From Lentisphaeria bacterium (GTDB lineage: Bacteria > Verrucomicrobiota > Lentisphaeria > Oligosphaerales > PUNB01), in contig SLNM01000359.1 in NCBI GenBank assembly GCA_007133055.1, positions 1-6,230 on the forward strand: a stretch of 6,230 nucleotides of DNA, given 5' to 3'. The notes below the pieces were generated by a model. The model was given only the letters and a program-made list of their open reading frames with translations, was not told the DNA's origin and did no database searches. The position numbers and the translations under genes are program-made. Each line of letters opens with the position of its first letter. Within the stretch, counting starts at the first letter, position 1. Shown here piece after piece: positions 1-5,932 of the stretch.

Positions 1-6
1 ATTGGC

Positions 7-56
7 GTAGGTCGAGTATCTGACTCGACCATGGGCCGGACGGATTCCGGCCCTAC
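7..56. repeat. BIME-like REP pair, copy 1
   Basis: Two facing hairpins. The first starts with the tetranucleotide GTAG (7-10) and has arms GGTCGAGT (10-17) and ACTCGACC (23-30) around a 5-nt loop. The second has arms GGGCCGGA (33-40) and TCCGGCCC (46-53) and ends in CTAC (53-56), so it is the same kind of element in the opposite orientation. GTAG at the foot of a small palindrome is the known signature of REP elements mobilised by RAYT (TnpA-REP) transposases, and paired inverted REPs are called BIMEs. The REP/BIME assignment is by structure only; no RAYT gene is in the window. Confidence 0.75.
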
Positions 57-65
57 GGCTAAATC

Positions 66-113
66 GTAGGTCGAGTATCTGACTCGACCACTGGGCCGGA
101 CGGATTCCGGCCC
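66..113. repeat. BIME-like REP pair, copy 2
   Basis: Near-identical second copy of the preceding unit, 59 bp downstream and in the same orientation. GTAG is at 66-69, hairpin one has arms 69-76 and 82-89, and hairpin two has arms 93-100 and 106-113. It differs by one extra base between the hairpins and by a decayed tail: the expected CTAC reads CTGC. All stem bases are conserved. Two adjacent copies indicate local tandem amplification of the pair. Confidence 0.72.
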
Positions 114-117
114 TGCG

Positions 118-139
118 GATGCGGCAGGCAGGCCGCATC
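118..139. other. Strong GC hairpin downstream of the SDR gene
   Basis: Perfect 8-bp stem GATGCGGC / GCCGCATC with a 6-nt loop, extendable to 11 bp through one G-T wobble. It lies 71-92 bp beyond the stop codon of the minus-strand SDR gene and abuts the second BIME. It could stabilise or end the SDR transcript, but there is no T-run after it on the minus strand, so it is not called a canonical intrinsic terminator. Positions 140-209 hold nothing recognisable. Confidence 0.4.
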
Positions 140-209
140 TGCTATTTGGGCTTGCGTTCGTTGGTCTTCGGTCGCAAGTCAAATCGGTCGGATCGCTCGG
201 GTCTTCCGT

Positions 210-914
210 TTACGGCGGGCCGCCGAGATAGACGGTCTGGCCGGTGACCAGGCTGCTTTCCGGGCGCAGAAAGAAATCGACGGCGTTAATCACATCGTCT
301 ATTTCTCCGAACCGGGGGATTGCCTGGCGGGCAACCAAGCGTTCGAGCATGTCCTCGGGCACGCCGTCGATCAAGCCGGTTTTTATCGGGTTTGGCGACA
401 CACAGTTGACGGTGATCCCATATCCCCCCAGCTCGCGGGCCAGGACTCTGGTCAGGTGTTCGACCGCCGCTTTCGAGGCGCCGTACACAGCCTCGCCGGC
501 CAATGCCAGGGGAACCGCGATTGAGCCGAAATTGACGATCCTTCCGAATTTCCTCCGCATCATCAACTTAGCCGCTTCCCGACAGCAGACAAAAGTACCG
601 TTGAAGTTGGTGTTCATAATGGTGGTGGCCGAGCTGGCCGGGGTCAGCAGCGCCGGATTCATGCGGGCGATGCCGGCGCAGTTGATCAGAGCCGACAATT
701 CCCCTCCCTCCCTGGCCATCCGTCGAAACATTGAAACAACCGAGTCTTCATCGTCGACATTCGTCTGATAATGACGGTAGCGGTCATGTTTCAAAGTGCT
801 TTCGGCGCGGCTGCATCCGCACACCTGCCAGCCGCGTTTCAGCATGGCTTCGGCCAGGCCGCGTCCGATGCCTTTGCCGGCACCGGTGACAAGGATGGTT
901 TTATGTTCGGACAT
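210..914 (-). CDS. SDR-family oxidoreductase (FabG-like)
   Basis: A 234-residue cytosolic NAD(P)(H)-dependent short-chain dehydrogenase/reductase of the classical type, interconverting a ketone or 3-oxoacyl group and an alcohol. The Rossmann fold starts at once with the TGAGKGIG cofactor motif (T10-G17). The NCAG motif (78-81) matches the NNAG consensus, N103 is the likely catalytic Asn, S131 the catalytic Ser, and Y144-x3-K148 (YGASK) the catalytic pair. The length is normal for the family (about 230-260). The usual PG after the active site reads SPNPIKT (173-179), with Asn where Gly is common. The ATG is preceded by GGGGAG at 7-nt spacing, which fixes the start. The gene stands alone here; an ACP gene lies upstream in the same direction across 522 bp of repeats. 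A 3-oxoacyl-ACP or sugar/polyketide reductase role is possible, but the substrate cannot be read from the sequence. Confidence 0.93.
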   Translation of the reverse strand: MSEHKTILVTGAGKGIGRGLAEAMLKRGWQVCGCSRAESTLKHDRYRHYQTNVDDEDSVVSMFRRMAREGGELSALINCAGIARMNPALLTPASSATTIMNTNFNGTFVCCREAAKLMMRRKFGRIVNFGSIAVPLALAGEAVYGASKAAVEHLTRVLARELGGYGITVNCVSPNPIKTGLIDGVPEDMLERLVARQAIPRFGEIDDVINAVDFFLRPESSLVTGQTVYLGGPP

Positions 915-934
915 GGTTTGACTCCCCTGTCATT

Positions 935-983
935 CGTAATGTGTAATATGTAATATAACCCTGTCAGCCATTACGCATTACGT
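935..983. repeat. AT-rich inverted repeat upstream of the SDR gene
   Basis: The left arm GTAATGTGTAAT (935-946) is complementary, with one mismatch, to ATTACGCATTAC (972-983). Around it are repeated GTAAT/ATTAC words spaced 6-8 bp apart. It sits just upstream of the SDR ribosome-binding site on the minus strand, so it would form a hairpin in the leader if transcription starts further out. It resembles slippage-generated simple sequence rather than a defined operator. The DNA from 984 to about 1170 shows no gene or clear signal. Confidence 0.45.
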
Positions 984-1172
984 ATTCTTCCTGCGTGTCA
1001 ATCCGTTAATGCGTGCAGTTCGGATGCTGGATTTTGAAGATTCTGCATAGTTCTTCCGTTTCACGCAAAACGTGTTCAGGCTCTTCAGCTCCAGACATAT
1101 TCTCTTTCCAATCTATCAGCTATTTCATTTTCTTTTTCTGCCGATTCTAGGGAATTGCGAAATGGACTCTCC

Positions 1173-1196
1173 GTAGGGCGAGAATCCGTCTCGCCC
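1173..1196 (+). repeat. Single GTAG-headed REP
   Basis: GTAG (1173-1176) followed by an 8-bp perfect stem GGGCGAGA / TCTCGCCC (1176-1183, 1189-1196) with a 5-nt loop. It has the same architecture as the REPs at the left edge of the window but a different stem sequence. It faces the neighbouring tandem units, whose GTAG heads are on the other strand, so together they form a BIME-like arrangement. Confidence 0.7.
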
Positions 1197-1200
1197 ATGC

Positions 1201-1338
1201 GAATCGAGGCTGGTCGGGACAGATTCCCGACCTACGGTTGGCTCGAATCGAGGCTGGTCGGGACAGATTCCCGACCTACGGTTGGCTCGAATCGAGGCTG
1301 GTCGGGACAGATTCCCGACCTACGGTTGGCTCGAATCG
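1201..1338 (-). repeat. Three perfect 44-bp tandem REP units
   Basis: Three identical 44-bp units (1201-1244, 1245-1288, 1289-1332) followed by the first 6 bases of a fourth. Each contains an 8-bp stem GGTCGGGA / TCCCGACC with a 5-nt loop, then CTAC, which is a GTAG head read on the minus strand. The rest of the unit has a small CTCGA-A-TCGAG palindrome. There is no divergence between copies, which implies recent amplification. Nothing here resembles CRISPR: the units abut with no variable spacers. Confidence 0.85.
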
Positions 1339-1399
1339 CCCATGCAATTATTGACAAATCAGGTTTTTCAGAACAACACCTGTATCCTGTTGATTATAA

Positions 1400-1451
1400 A
1401 TATATAATGGCGCATGGCCGAATTCGCATTAATTAATCAGGCTAGCAGCTC
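1400..1451 (-). repeat. Long-range inverted repeat, copy A
   Basis: Read on the minus strand, this segment matches 5918-5969 of the plus strand at 46 of 52 positions without gaps. The best block (1413-1442) is 29/30 identical. It covers the last four codons and stop of the ACP gene and about 37 bp of its 3' flank, and contains a GAATTC palindrome next to GGCCATG. Its counterpart has exactly the same position relative to the stop codon of the antiporter gene. Function is unknown; see the paired copy at the right end. Confidence 0.85.
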
Positions 1452-1724
1452 CTGAATATAGTCGCAAAGCGCGCCGACATTGCGGAAGGGGCTGCGGCGG
1501 CGGGACATGGCGTCTTCGTTGACCAGTAAAATATCGCGGTCGAAATGTTCGCGCAAGCCGGTTTCAACGGCTGCAATCAGAGCTACCAGCGCCAGAGAAT
1601 CGAGGGGGGTGTCGCGCCCGAACAACGGAGTGTTTCGGCCGTCCTGCCGGATGGTCGCCGCCAATTGCGAGTGAGTTTCCTCGGCCGCTTGCAGAATGAT
1701 TTTCTCTATTTCTTGCTGGTTCAT
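1437..1724 (-). CDS. Acyl carrier protein
   Basis: A 95-residue stand-alone carrier protein. The DSL motif (D42-S43-L44) is the phosphopantetheine attachment site, so S43 would carry the acyl chain as a thioester. The segment MSRRRSPFRNVGALCDYI (73-90) is a conserved-looking helix-3/4 region, and the protein ends soon after, as ACPs do. The start chosen is the ATG at 1724: it gives normal ACP length and has GAG at about 7 nt. The frame stays open to 1910, but that extension overlaps the sugar-transferase gene and is low-complexity. The gene lies 109 bp downstream of the VanZ-sugar transferase gene on the same strand and may be cotranscribed. It is probably not the housekeeping fatty-acid ACP, since no fab genes flank it; a dedicated ACP for a surface-glycan or lipid modification is inferred. 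Its 3' end lies in an inverted repeat shared with the antiporter gene. Confidence 0.83.
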   Translation of the reverse strand: MNQQEIEKIILQAAEETHSQLAATIRQDGRNTPLFGRDTPLDSLALVALIAAVETGLREHFDRDILLVNEDAMSRRRSPFRNVGALCDYIQELLA

Positions 1725-1756
1725 GGTTTGGCTCGGTTGTGGTTGCGAAATTTGGG

Positions 1757-1787
1757 TCGAATGAATCGAAATATTCGACGTAATCGA
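1757..1787. other. Four TCGA words at exact 9-bp spacing
   Basis: TCGA occurs at 1757, 1766, 1775 and 1784, each exactly 9 bp from the next, in the short gap between the sugar-transferase stop and the ACP start. The intervening 5-nt spacers are AT-rich and not identical. TCGA is itself a palindrome, so the array reads the same on both strands. It could be a decayed 9-bp tandem repeat or a cluster of protein-binding half sites; neither can be shown here. Confidence 0.4.
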
Positions 1788-1833
1788 ATTTCTCTCTGTG
1801 GTGGCGCTTGGTCGGTGTTCTTCGCACTGCCGT

Positions 1834-2898
1834 CTATTGATCGCTGTTTTTGCTTCCCATAAATTCCGGCATTGTGGCATGGTCATCGGCGCTGATGCCC
1901 TTGCGTGCAACCACCTGCCAGACTGTCAGCAGCAGAATTTTCAGGTCAAGCCAGAAACCACGGTTGTCAACATACCATACATCATATTTGAATTTTTCAT
2001 CCCAGGTAATGGCGTTTCTTCCGTTGACCTGGGCCCAGCCGGTCACTCCGGGCCGGACCTGATGGCGGCGTGTCTGTTCCGGGGTGTAGCGGTCGAGATA
2101 GCGCATCAGCAGCGGGCGCGGGCCGACCAGGCTCATGTCGCCCCTGACCACATTGATCAGTTCCGGAAACTCATCGAGGCTGGTGTTGCGCAGGAAGCGA
2201 CCGAGCCCGGTGAGCCTCTGTTCGTCCGGCAGCAGCTCGCCGTCCTGGTCGCGCTGATCGGTCATGGTACGAAATTTCAACAGGACAAACGGCCGACCGC
2301 CAAGGCCGGGGCGAATTTGCCGGAACAGGACCGGAGAACCGTGCCTGATCCTGACTAGAATGGCCAGAACCATCAGCAGCGGGGACAGAGCGAGCAGTCC
2401 GAGGCTGGCGGCCGTCAGATCAAACCAGCGCTTAAGCAAGTCGCCGATAGTTCGATGGTCTGTAAGTTTAAGCGGCGGCGGGCGGCGGCTTTGATACTCC
2501 TTCCAGCTCTGACGCAGGCCGAGCAGGCCAACCGCGACAGTGGCGCCAATGGTGTTGGCCGCGATGTCGCCCCAGGAGAAGGTGCGTCCATAGGGCATGT
2601 AGTACTGCCCCAATTCCATCAGAGTTCCGTAGATGTGCGAGGCCGCGACCACATAGAGCAGCCATAGCCGATGTCGAAATCGATAGCGCAGCGCCCAGCA
2701 GATGAGAACCGCCAGGCCGCCATGCAAAACGGCATGTCCGAGCTTGTCGAAATGACGTATGGAAAGGGTGAAGGCGGCGACCATGCGCCCCGGACTAAGC
2801 GTGAGAAATGCGATCAGTCCCATGTATGCTACCACCACGCTCCAGCGCAGAATGGTTGCCAGGCGGGGATTGTATTTTATCCTCGGTGTTTCTGTCAT
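1834..2898 (-). CDS. VanZ-like / PglC-type sugar-phosphate transferase fusion
   Basis: A 354-residue membrane protein with two modules. Residues about 17-130 are VanZ-like: hydrophobic helices plus the family marks DKLGH (51-55), the acidic/aromatic helix around [10 protein letters not shown] (91-100) and [13 protein letters not shown] (107-119). Residues about 155-340 are a complete bacterial sugar transferase of the small monotopic type. It has a basic KRWFD entry (156-160), a re-entrant hydrophobic helix with the Ser-Pro break (S172-P173), LKFRTM (207-212), the catalytic Asp-Glu pair in SLDEFPEL (D242-E243), SLVGPRP (256-262) and [12 protein letters not shown] (283-294). This family moves a sugar-1-phosphate from a UDP-sugar to a polyprenyl phosphate at the inner membrane, the first step of O-antigen, capsule or glycoprotein glycan synthesis. 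The ATG at 2898 fits where VanZ sequence begins; a GTG at 2988 adds 30 unconvincing residues. No strong SD precedes either start. The sugar specificity is not predictable. Confidence 0.88.
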   Translation of the reverse strand: MTETPRIKYNPRLATILRWSVVVAYMGLIAFLTLSPGRMVAAFTLSIRHFDKLGHAVLHGGLAVLICWALRYRFRHRLWLLYVVAASHIYGTLMELGQYYMPYGRTFSWGDIAANTIGATVAVGLLGLRQSWKEYQSRRPPPLKLTDHRTIGDLLKRWFDLTAASLGLLALSPLLMVLAILVRIRHGSPVLFRQIRPGLGGRPFVLLKFRTMTDQRDQDGELLPDEQRLTGLGRFLRNTSLDEFPELINVVRGDMSLVGPRPLLMRYLDRYTPEQTRRHQVRPGVTGWAQVNGRNAITWDEKFKYDVWYVDNRGFWLDLKILLLTVWQVVARKGISADDHATMPEFMGSKNSDQ

Positions 2899-3053
2899 TT
2901 TATACTTGCTGGGCCTTGTGCGAAAAGGGTTGTAGTTCCGAATTCTTGTTGGTTCAAGCCTTGTCCAGAACGTTGTCGACAAAGACACCCGGAGCCGGCA
3001 AACATGGTCACAGACATCAACAATCGCGACTCGATGAAAACCTTGCTACATTT

Positions 3054-3127
3054 GACTCCATGACTTCGTGACTTGGTGACACCGGATTGATACTTCGGAG
3101 TCATGAAGACATGCAGTCACGAAGTCA
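3054..3127. repeat. TGACTTCG short tandem and inverted repeat
   Basis: TGACTTCG-TGACTTGG-TGAC (3061-3080) is an imperfect 8-bp tandem. Its first 13 bases (3061-3073) are perfectly complementary to AGTCACGAAGTCA (3115-3127), and GACTCC (3054-3059) is complementary to GGAGTC (3098-3103). The segment lies in the divergent intergenic region (2899-3391). A run of eight A residues follows on the plus strand, which is the wrong base for a plus-strand terminator, and on the minus strand the T-run precedes the stem. It is best regarded as a simple-sequence repeat cluster. Confidence 0.55.
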
Positions 3128-3155
3128 AAAAAAACTGGAGCCGTCCGGCCTCGAC

Positions 3156-3188
3156 TTTCCGGTTTCCGGTTTCAGCCTTCCGGTTTCC
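3156..3188. repeat. TTTCCGG heptamer tandem repeat
   Basis: TTTCCGG is repeated exactly at 3156-3162 and 3163-3169, followed by diverged units TTTCAGCC (3170-3177), TTCCGG (3178-3183) and TTTCC (3184-3188). It is non-coding slippage-type sequence between the divergent sugar-transferase and antiporter genes. It resembles in style, though not in sequence, the 14-bp tandem near the right end. Positions 3189-3325 contain no feature I can support. Confidence 0.6.
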
Positions 3189-3331
3189 CCCTCCGCTTTC
3201 GGGCGGTATTAACGGCGGAGGCCCGCCGTCTCCAGATGCCTGCGGGGATTCATGAATGTTGCCTACGCTACGCAAGGGAATCACCCTTGCAATCGACGCC
3301 AAATCGGCTACCTTAACGAACACTTGAATCC

Positions 3332-3362
3332 GTGATAAAATTGGCGAAAAGTATTATAATAC
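3332..3362 (+). promoter_or_regulatory. Promoter of the antiporter gene with palindromic -10
   Basis: A perfect TATAAT (3355-3360) lies 17 bp downstream of GTGATA (3332-3337), a 4/6 match to the -35 consensus, predicting transcription from about 3367 and a leader of about 25 nt. The -10 is inside a perfect 12-bp palindrome GTATTATAATAC (3351-3362), and an outer TTGGC (3341-3345) / GCCAA (3370-3374) pair flanks it with unequal spacing. The symmetry means TATAAT can also be read on the minus strand, or that a dimeric regulator could bind over the -10. Promoter assignment is by consensus only. Confidence 0.55.
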
Positions 3363-3391
3363 AATCATTGCCAAAAGGCACCTGATGTCTC

Positions 3392-5932
3392 ATGCTCCAC
3401 TGCTTCAACATATTCTCCCCGAACTTGCTGTCGGCGCTGCCTGTGGCCACCCAGGTACACGGCTTTGACCCTAGGGCGCCCTCGGTGATTTTTGTCCTTG
3501 CCCTGCTGGTTGTACTGGTGGTGCCGATGCTGTTCGAGCGCTTTCGCGTGCCCGGCCTGATCGGCCTGATTATCGCCGGCATCGCTCTCGGGCCGCACGC
3601 CGCCAACTGGATTCCCGAAGACAGCATGATCCCGCCGCTCGGGTCGGTCGGCCTGCTGTATCTGATGTTTTTGGTGGGGCTGGAAATTGACATGCACCGG
3701 TTCATGCGCGAGCGGCACAACAGCGTTGTTTTCGGCCTGATCACTTTTATTATCCCCCAGACGCTCGGCACCCTGGGCGCCGCCCTGCTGCTCGGATTTC
3801 CCTGGCCCGCCGCCATCCTGATGGCCAGTATGTTCGCCTCGCACACCCTGGTGCCCTACCCGATTGTCCAGCGCCTCGGCCTAGTCAAGCAAAGAGTGAT
3901 AACGGCGGCGGCGGGAGGGACGGTGCTGACCGACACCCTGGCGCTGCTGGTGCTGGCCGTGATCGCCGAGTCCAGCCGCCGTGATTTGACCATGGGCTTC
4001 TGGCTCGAGCAGGGACTGAAACTTGTGGTCTACGTCGGGGTTGTGGCCTGGGGAGCACCACGGCTCAGCCGCTGGTTTTTCCGCCGGGTCGGCAATGTCG
4101 AGGGAGTGTCGGGGTTCCTGTATGTCCTGGTCTTTGCCTTCGGCTGCGCCGCCATGGCGCCGCTGGCAGGCTTGGAGCCGATTATCGGCGCCTTTCTCGC
4201 CGGCCTGACACTTAACCTGCTGATCCCGGATCAAAGCCGGCTGATGATTCGCCTGCGCTTCGTCGGCGACGCACTGTTCATTCCTTTCTTCCTGCTGTCG
4301 GTGGGGCTGCGGGTCGACGTCGCCCTGTTGATGACCTCCGGCAAAGCCTGGCTGGTGATGCTCTACATGGTGGCGGCGGGATATGTCACCAAGTTTATGG
4401 CCGCCCTTATCTCCGGTCGAATTCTAGGCTTCAGCCGGGCGGAGACGGGGGTGCTCTTCGGACTGACCGTCAACCAGGCGGCCGCCACCCTGGCGGCGGT
4501 GATTGTCGGAGTGCGGCTGGGAATCTTTACGGACGATGTCCTGAACGGCACTATCCTGATGATTCTGGCCACCTGTCTGCTTGGCCCGTGGGTTACCGAA
4601 CGCTATGGACCGCAGCTGGCGCTGCAGGAGGGAGAACGCACTCTGGACAGCTCGGGGGCGCCGGAGCGAATCATGGTGCCAGTCAGCGATGAACGCCAGA
4701 TTGAACCGCTGATGTCCCTGGCCATGATGATTCGGGAACCAACGTCGGGCGAGGCTCTGTACCCCACCATGATCGTTCCTGAAAGCGATGCCTCAGAGAA
4801 GGATGTGGCCAATGCCGAAAAACTGCTGGCCAACGCCACTTTGCAGGCGGTCGAAGGCGATGCACCGGTCAGCTCGATTGTCCGGCTCTCCGACAATATG
4901 GTCGAGGAGATTATCGGTGCCTCCCGCGATTTGCGCATCTCCACCCTGGTCGTCGATGACCAGCTCTCGTTCCCCAGCGAATTCGAGCATGTGCCGACCC
5001 GCCTGGTCGAGCAGGGTCGGCATCTGGTCTTCCGCTTCTTCCATCCGACCCTGCTCAACACCTGCCGCCGAGTCCAGGTTGCCATCCCGCCACTGATGGA
5101 GCGCCAAGCCGGCTTCGCGGCGGCATGGGCGGTGCTCCGGAGGCTGGTCGGACAAATCGGTGCCAACATGCAGATTCTGGCCGACAAATCAACCATGCAA
5201 TCGATGATTCGAAGAAAACACTTCCAACCCGATGACCCGCAGATTGAAACGGTGGCTCTGCCCAACTGGAGCCGAGCTGTCGGAACCATGCGAAAAAAAG
5301 ACCAGCAGCTTGATCTGAGGGTTTTGTTCCTGGCCCGAACCGGACAACTCTCGTGGGAGCCCGGCCATGCCCGGATGCCGGGGCTGGTCTCTCGAATGAT
5401 GCCCGGACAACCCTGCCTGGCAATCTATCCGTCGGAGCTGAAATGGGAGAAAGAACCTGTATTCAAGGCCAACACCCCGGCCGCACGCTTCCAGTCCATG
5501 TTCCCGCCCGAACAAGTTTTTCTCAATCTCACCCAGCCCACCCTGAGCCGGGCGGTCGAACACATGGTCATGAGAACCTACCCCGGTTCGGCAAACAGCG
5601 CTGCTCGGAAAAAACTGCTCGCCGATTTGGCGGCGATGGCCCGGGAAGCACCCCTGCGCATCGCCCCGGAGTGCGTGCTGCTGCACTCGCACCAGGCCAC
5701 CCCGCCCGCACCCATGGCTTTGCTGGCCACACGACAGGATGGATTCGCCGAAAACGGCGGGGAACAAACTCAGGCCACACCCCCGCGCCTACTGCTTGTA
5801 CTGCTGGGGGTGCCCGAGGAAAGCTCGGAGGAACATCTGCGGCGGCTGGCCGCCATCGCCTCCATGTTCCGGGTCGAAGGATGGATTGACAATGTTATCG
5901 GGGCGCAGTCATACGAAGAACTGCTGGCCTGA
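3392..5932 (+). CDS. CPA2 cation/proton antiporter with Usp-like and PTS EIIA domains
   Basis: An 846-residue inner-membrane protein, about twice the length of a bare antiporter. Residues about 31-401 form some 13 hydrophobic helices of a Na+(K+)/H+ exchanger of the CPA2 type: the entry FERFRVPGLIGLIIAGIALGP (48-68), GLEID (96-100), the ion-binding helix with T180-D181 in VLTDTLALL, LEPIIGAFLAGL (261-272) and SVGLRVD (303-309). A cytosolic tail follows. Residues about 425-550 and 559-681 look like two universal-stress-protein-type alpha/beta domains (IMVPVSD, VQVAIPP starts) without a visible Usp ATP-binding loop. Residues about 700-846 match a PTS EIIA type-2 (fructose/nitrogen) domain, with H765 of LLHSH at the phospho-histidine position. 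The tail probably gates ion flux in response to phosphorylation or a ligand (inference). ATG 3392 is the only convincing in-frame start; AAGG lies 13 nt upstream, rather far. The ion carried is not determinable. Confidence 0.9.
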   Translation: MLHCFNIFSPNLLSALPVATQVHGFDPRAPSVIFVLALLVVLVVPMLFERFRVPGLIGLIIAGIALGPHAANWIPEDSMIPPLGSVGLLYLMFLVGLEIDMHRFMRERHNSVVFGLITFIIPQTLGTLGAALLLGFPWPAAILMASMFASHTLVPYPIVQRLGLVKQRVITAAAGGTVLTDTLALLVLAVIAESSRRDLTMGFWLEQGLKLVVYVGVVAWGAPRLSRWFFRRVGNVEGVSGFLYVLVFAFGCAAMAPLAGLEPIIGAFLAGLTLNLLIPDQSRLMIRLRFVGDALFIPFFLLSVGLRVDVALLMTSGKAWLVMLYMVAAGYVTKFMAALISGRILGFSRAETGVLFGLTVNQAAATLAAVIVGVRLGIFTDDVLNGTILMILATCLLGPWVTERYGPQLALQEGERTLDSSGAPERIMVPVSDERQIEPLMSLAMMIREPTSGEALYPTMIVPESDASEKDVANAEKLLANATLQAVEGDAPVSSIVRLSDNMVEEIIGASRDLRISTLVVDDQLSFPSEFEHVPTRLVEQGRHLVFRFFHPTLLNTCRRVQVAIPPLMERQAGFAAAWAVLRRLVGQIGANMQILADKSTMQSMIRRKHFQPDDPQIETVALPNWSRAVGTMRKKDQQLDLRVLFLARTGQLSWEPGHARMPGLVSRMMPGQPCLAIYPSELKWEKEPVFKANTPAARFQSMFPPEQVFLNLTQPTLSRAVEHMVMRTYPGSANSAARKKLLADLAAMAREAPLRIAPECVLLHSHQATPPAPMALLATRQDGFAENGGEQTQATPPRLLLVLLGVPEESSEEHLRRLAAIASMFRVEGWIDNVIGAQSYEELLA

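Noticed and set aside
973..1001. Minus-strand TTGACA (1001-996) as -35 of the SDR gene
   Set aside because: The -35 is perfect, but at 15-18 bp spacing there is no acceptable -10, so the promoter is not called.
1201..1338. Possible CRISPR array
   Set aside because: Units are contiguous and identical over their full 44 bp, with no variable spacers and no cas genes.
1351..1408. TTGACA (1351-1356) and TATAAT (1403-1408) as a plus-strand promoter
   Set aside because: The two are 46 bp apart and cannot be one promoter; nothing on the plus strand downstream is a gene.
1155..1436. 93-codon plus-strand open frame
   Set aside because: It is a translation of the three 44-bp REP units; the peptide repeats with them and there is no ribosome site or family resemblance.
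1725..1910. N-terminal extension of the ACP to an upstream ATG
   Set aside because: It would overlap the end of the sugar-transferase gene and add 62 low-complexity residues not typical of ACPs; ATG 1724 gives normal length.
1798..2358. 186-codon plus-strand ORF opposite the sugar transferase
   Set aside because: Antisense to conserved catalytic motifs of the transferase; no domain seen.
2899..2988. GTG start adding 30 residues to the VanZ-sugar transferase
   Set aside because: The extra segment is Arg/Thr-rich and has no SD; recognisable protein begins after ATG 2898.
2895..3104. 69-codon minus-strand ORF overlapping the sugar-transferase start by ATGA
   Set aside because: The overlap looks operon-like, but the peptide is partly a translation of the TGACTTCG repeats, has no SD and no recognisable composition.
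3061..3134. Hairpin plus A-run as a terminator
   Set aside because: The homopolymer is A after the stem on plus and T before it on minus, wrong for either strand; the loop is 41 nt.
3313..3846. Minus-strand ORFs of 177 and 159 codons opposite the antiporter
   Set aside because: They are antisense shadows of high-GC antiporter coding sequence; residue composition is random-like and the plus frame is clearly the gene.
4603..5289. 228-codon minus-strand ORF opposite the Usp-like region
   Set aside because: Ser/Arg-rich shadow of the antiporter reading frame with no independent support.
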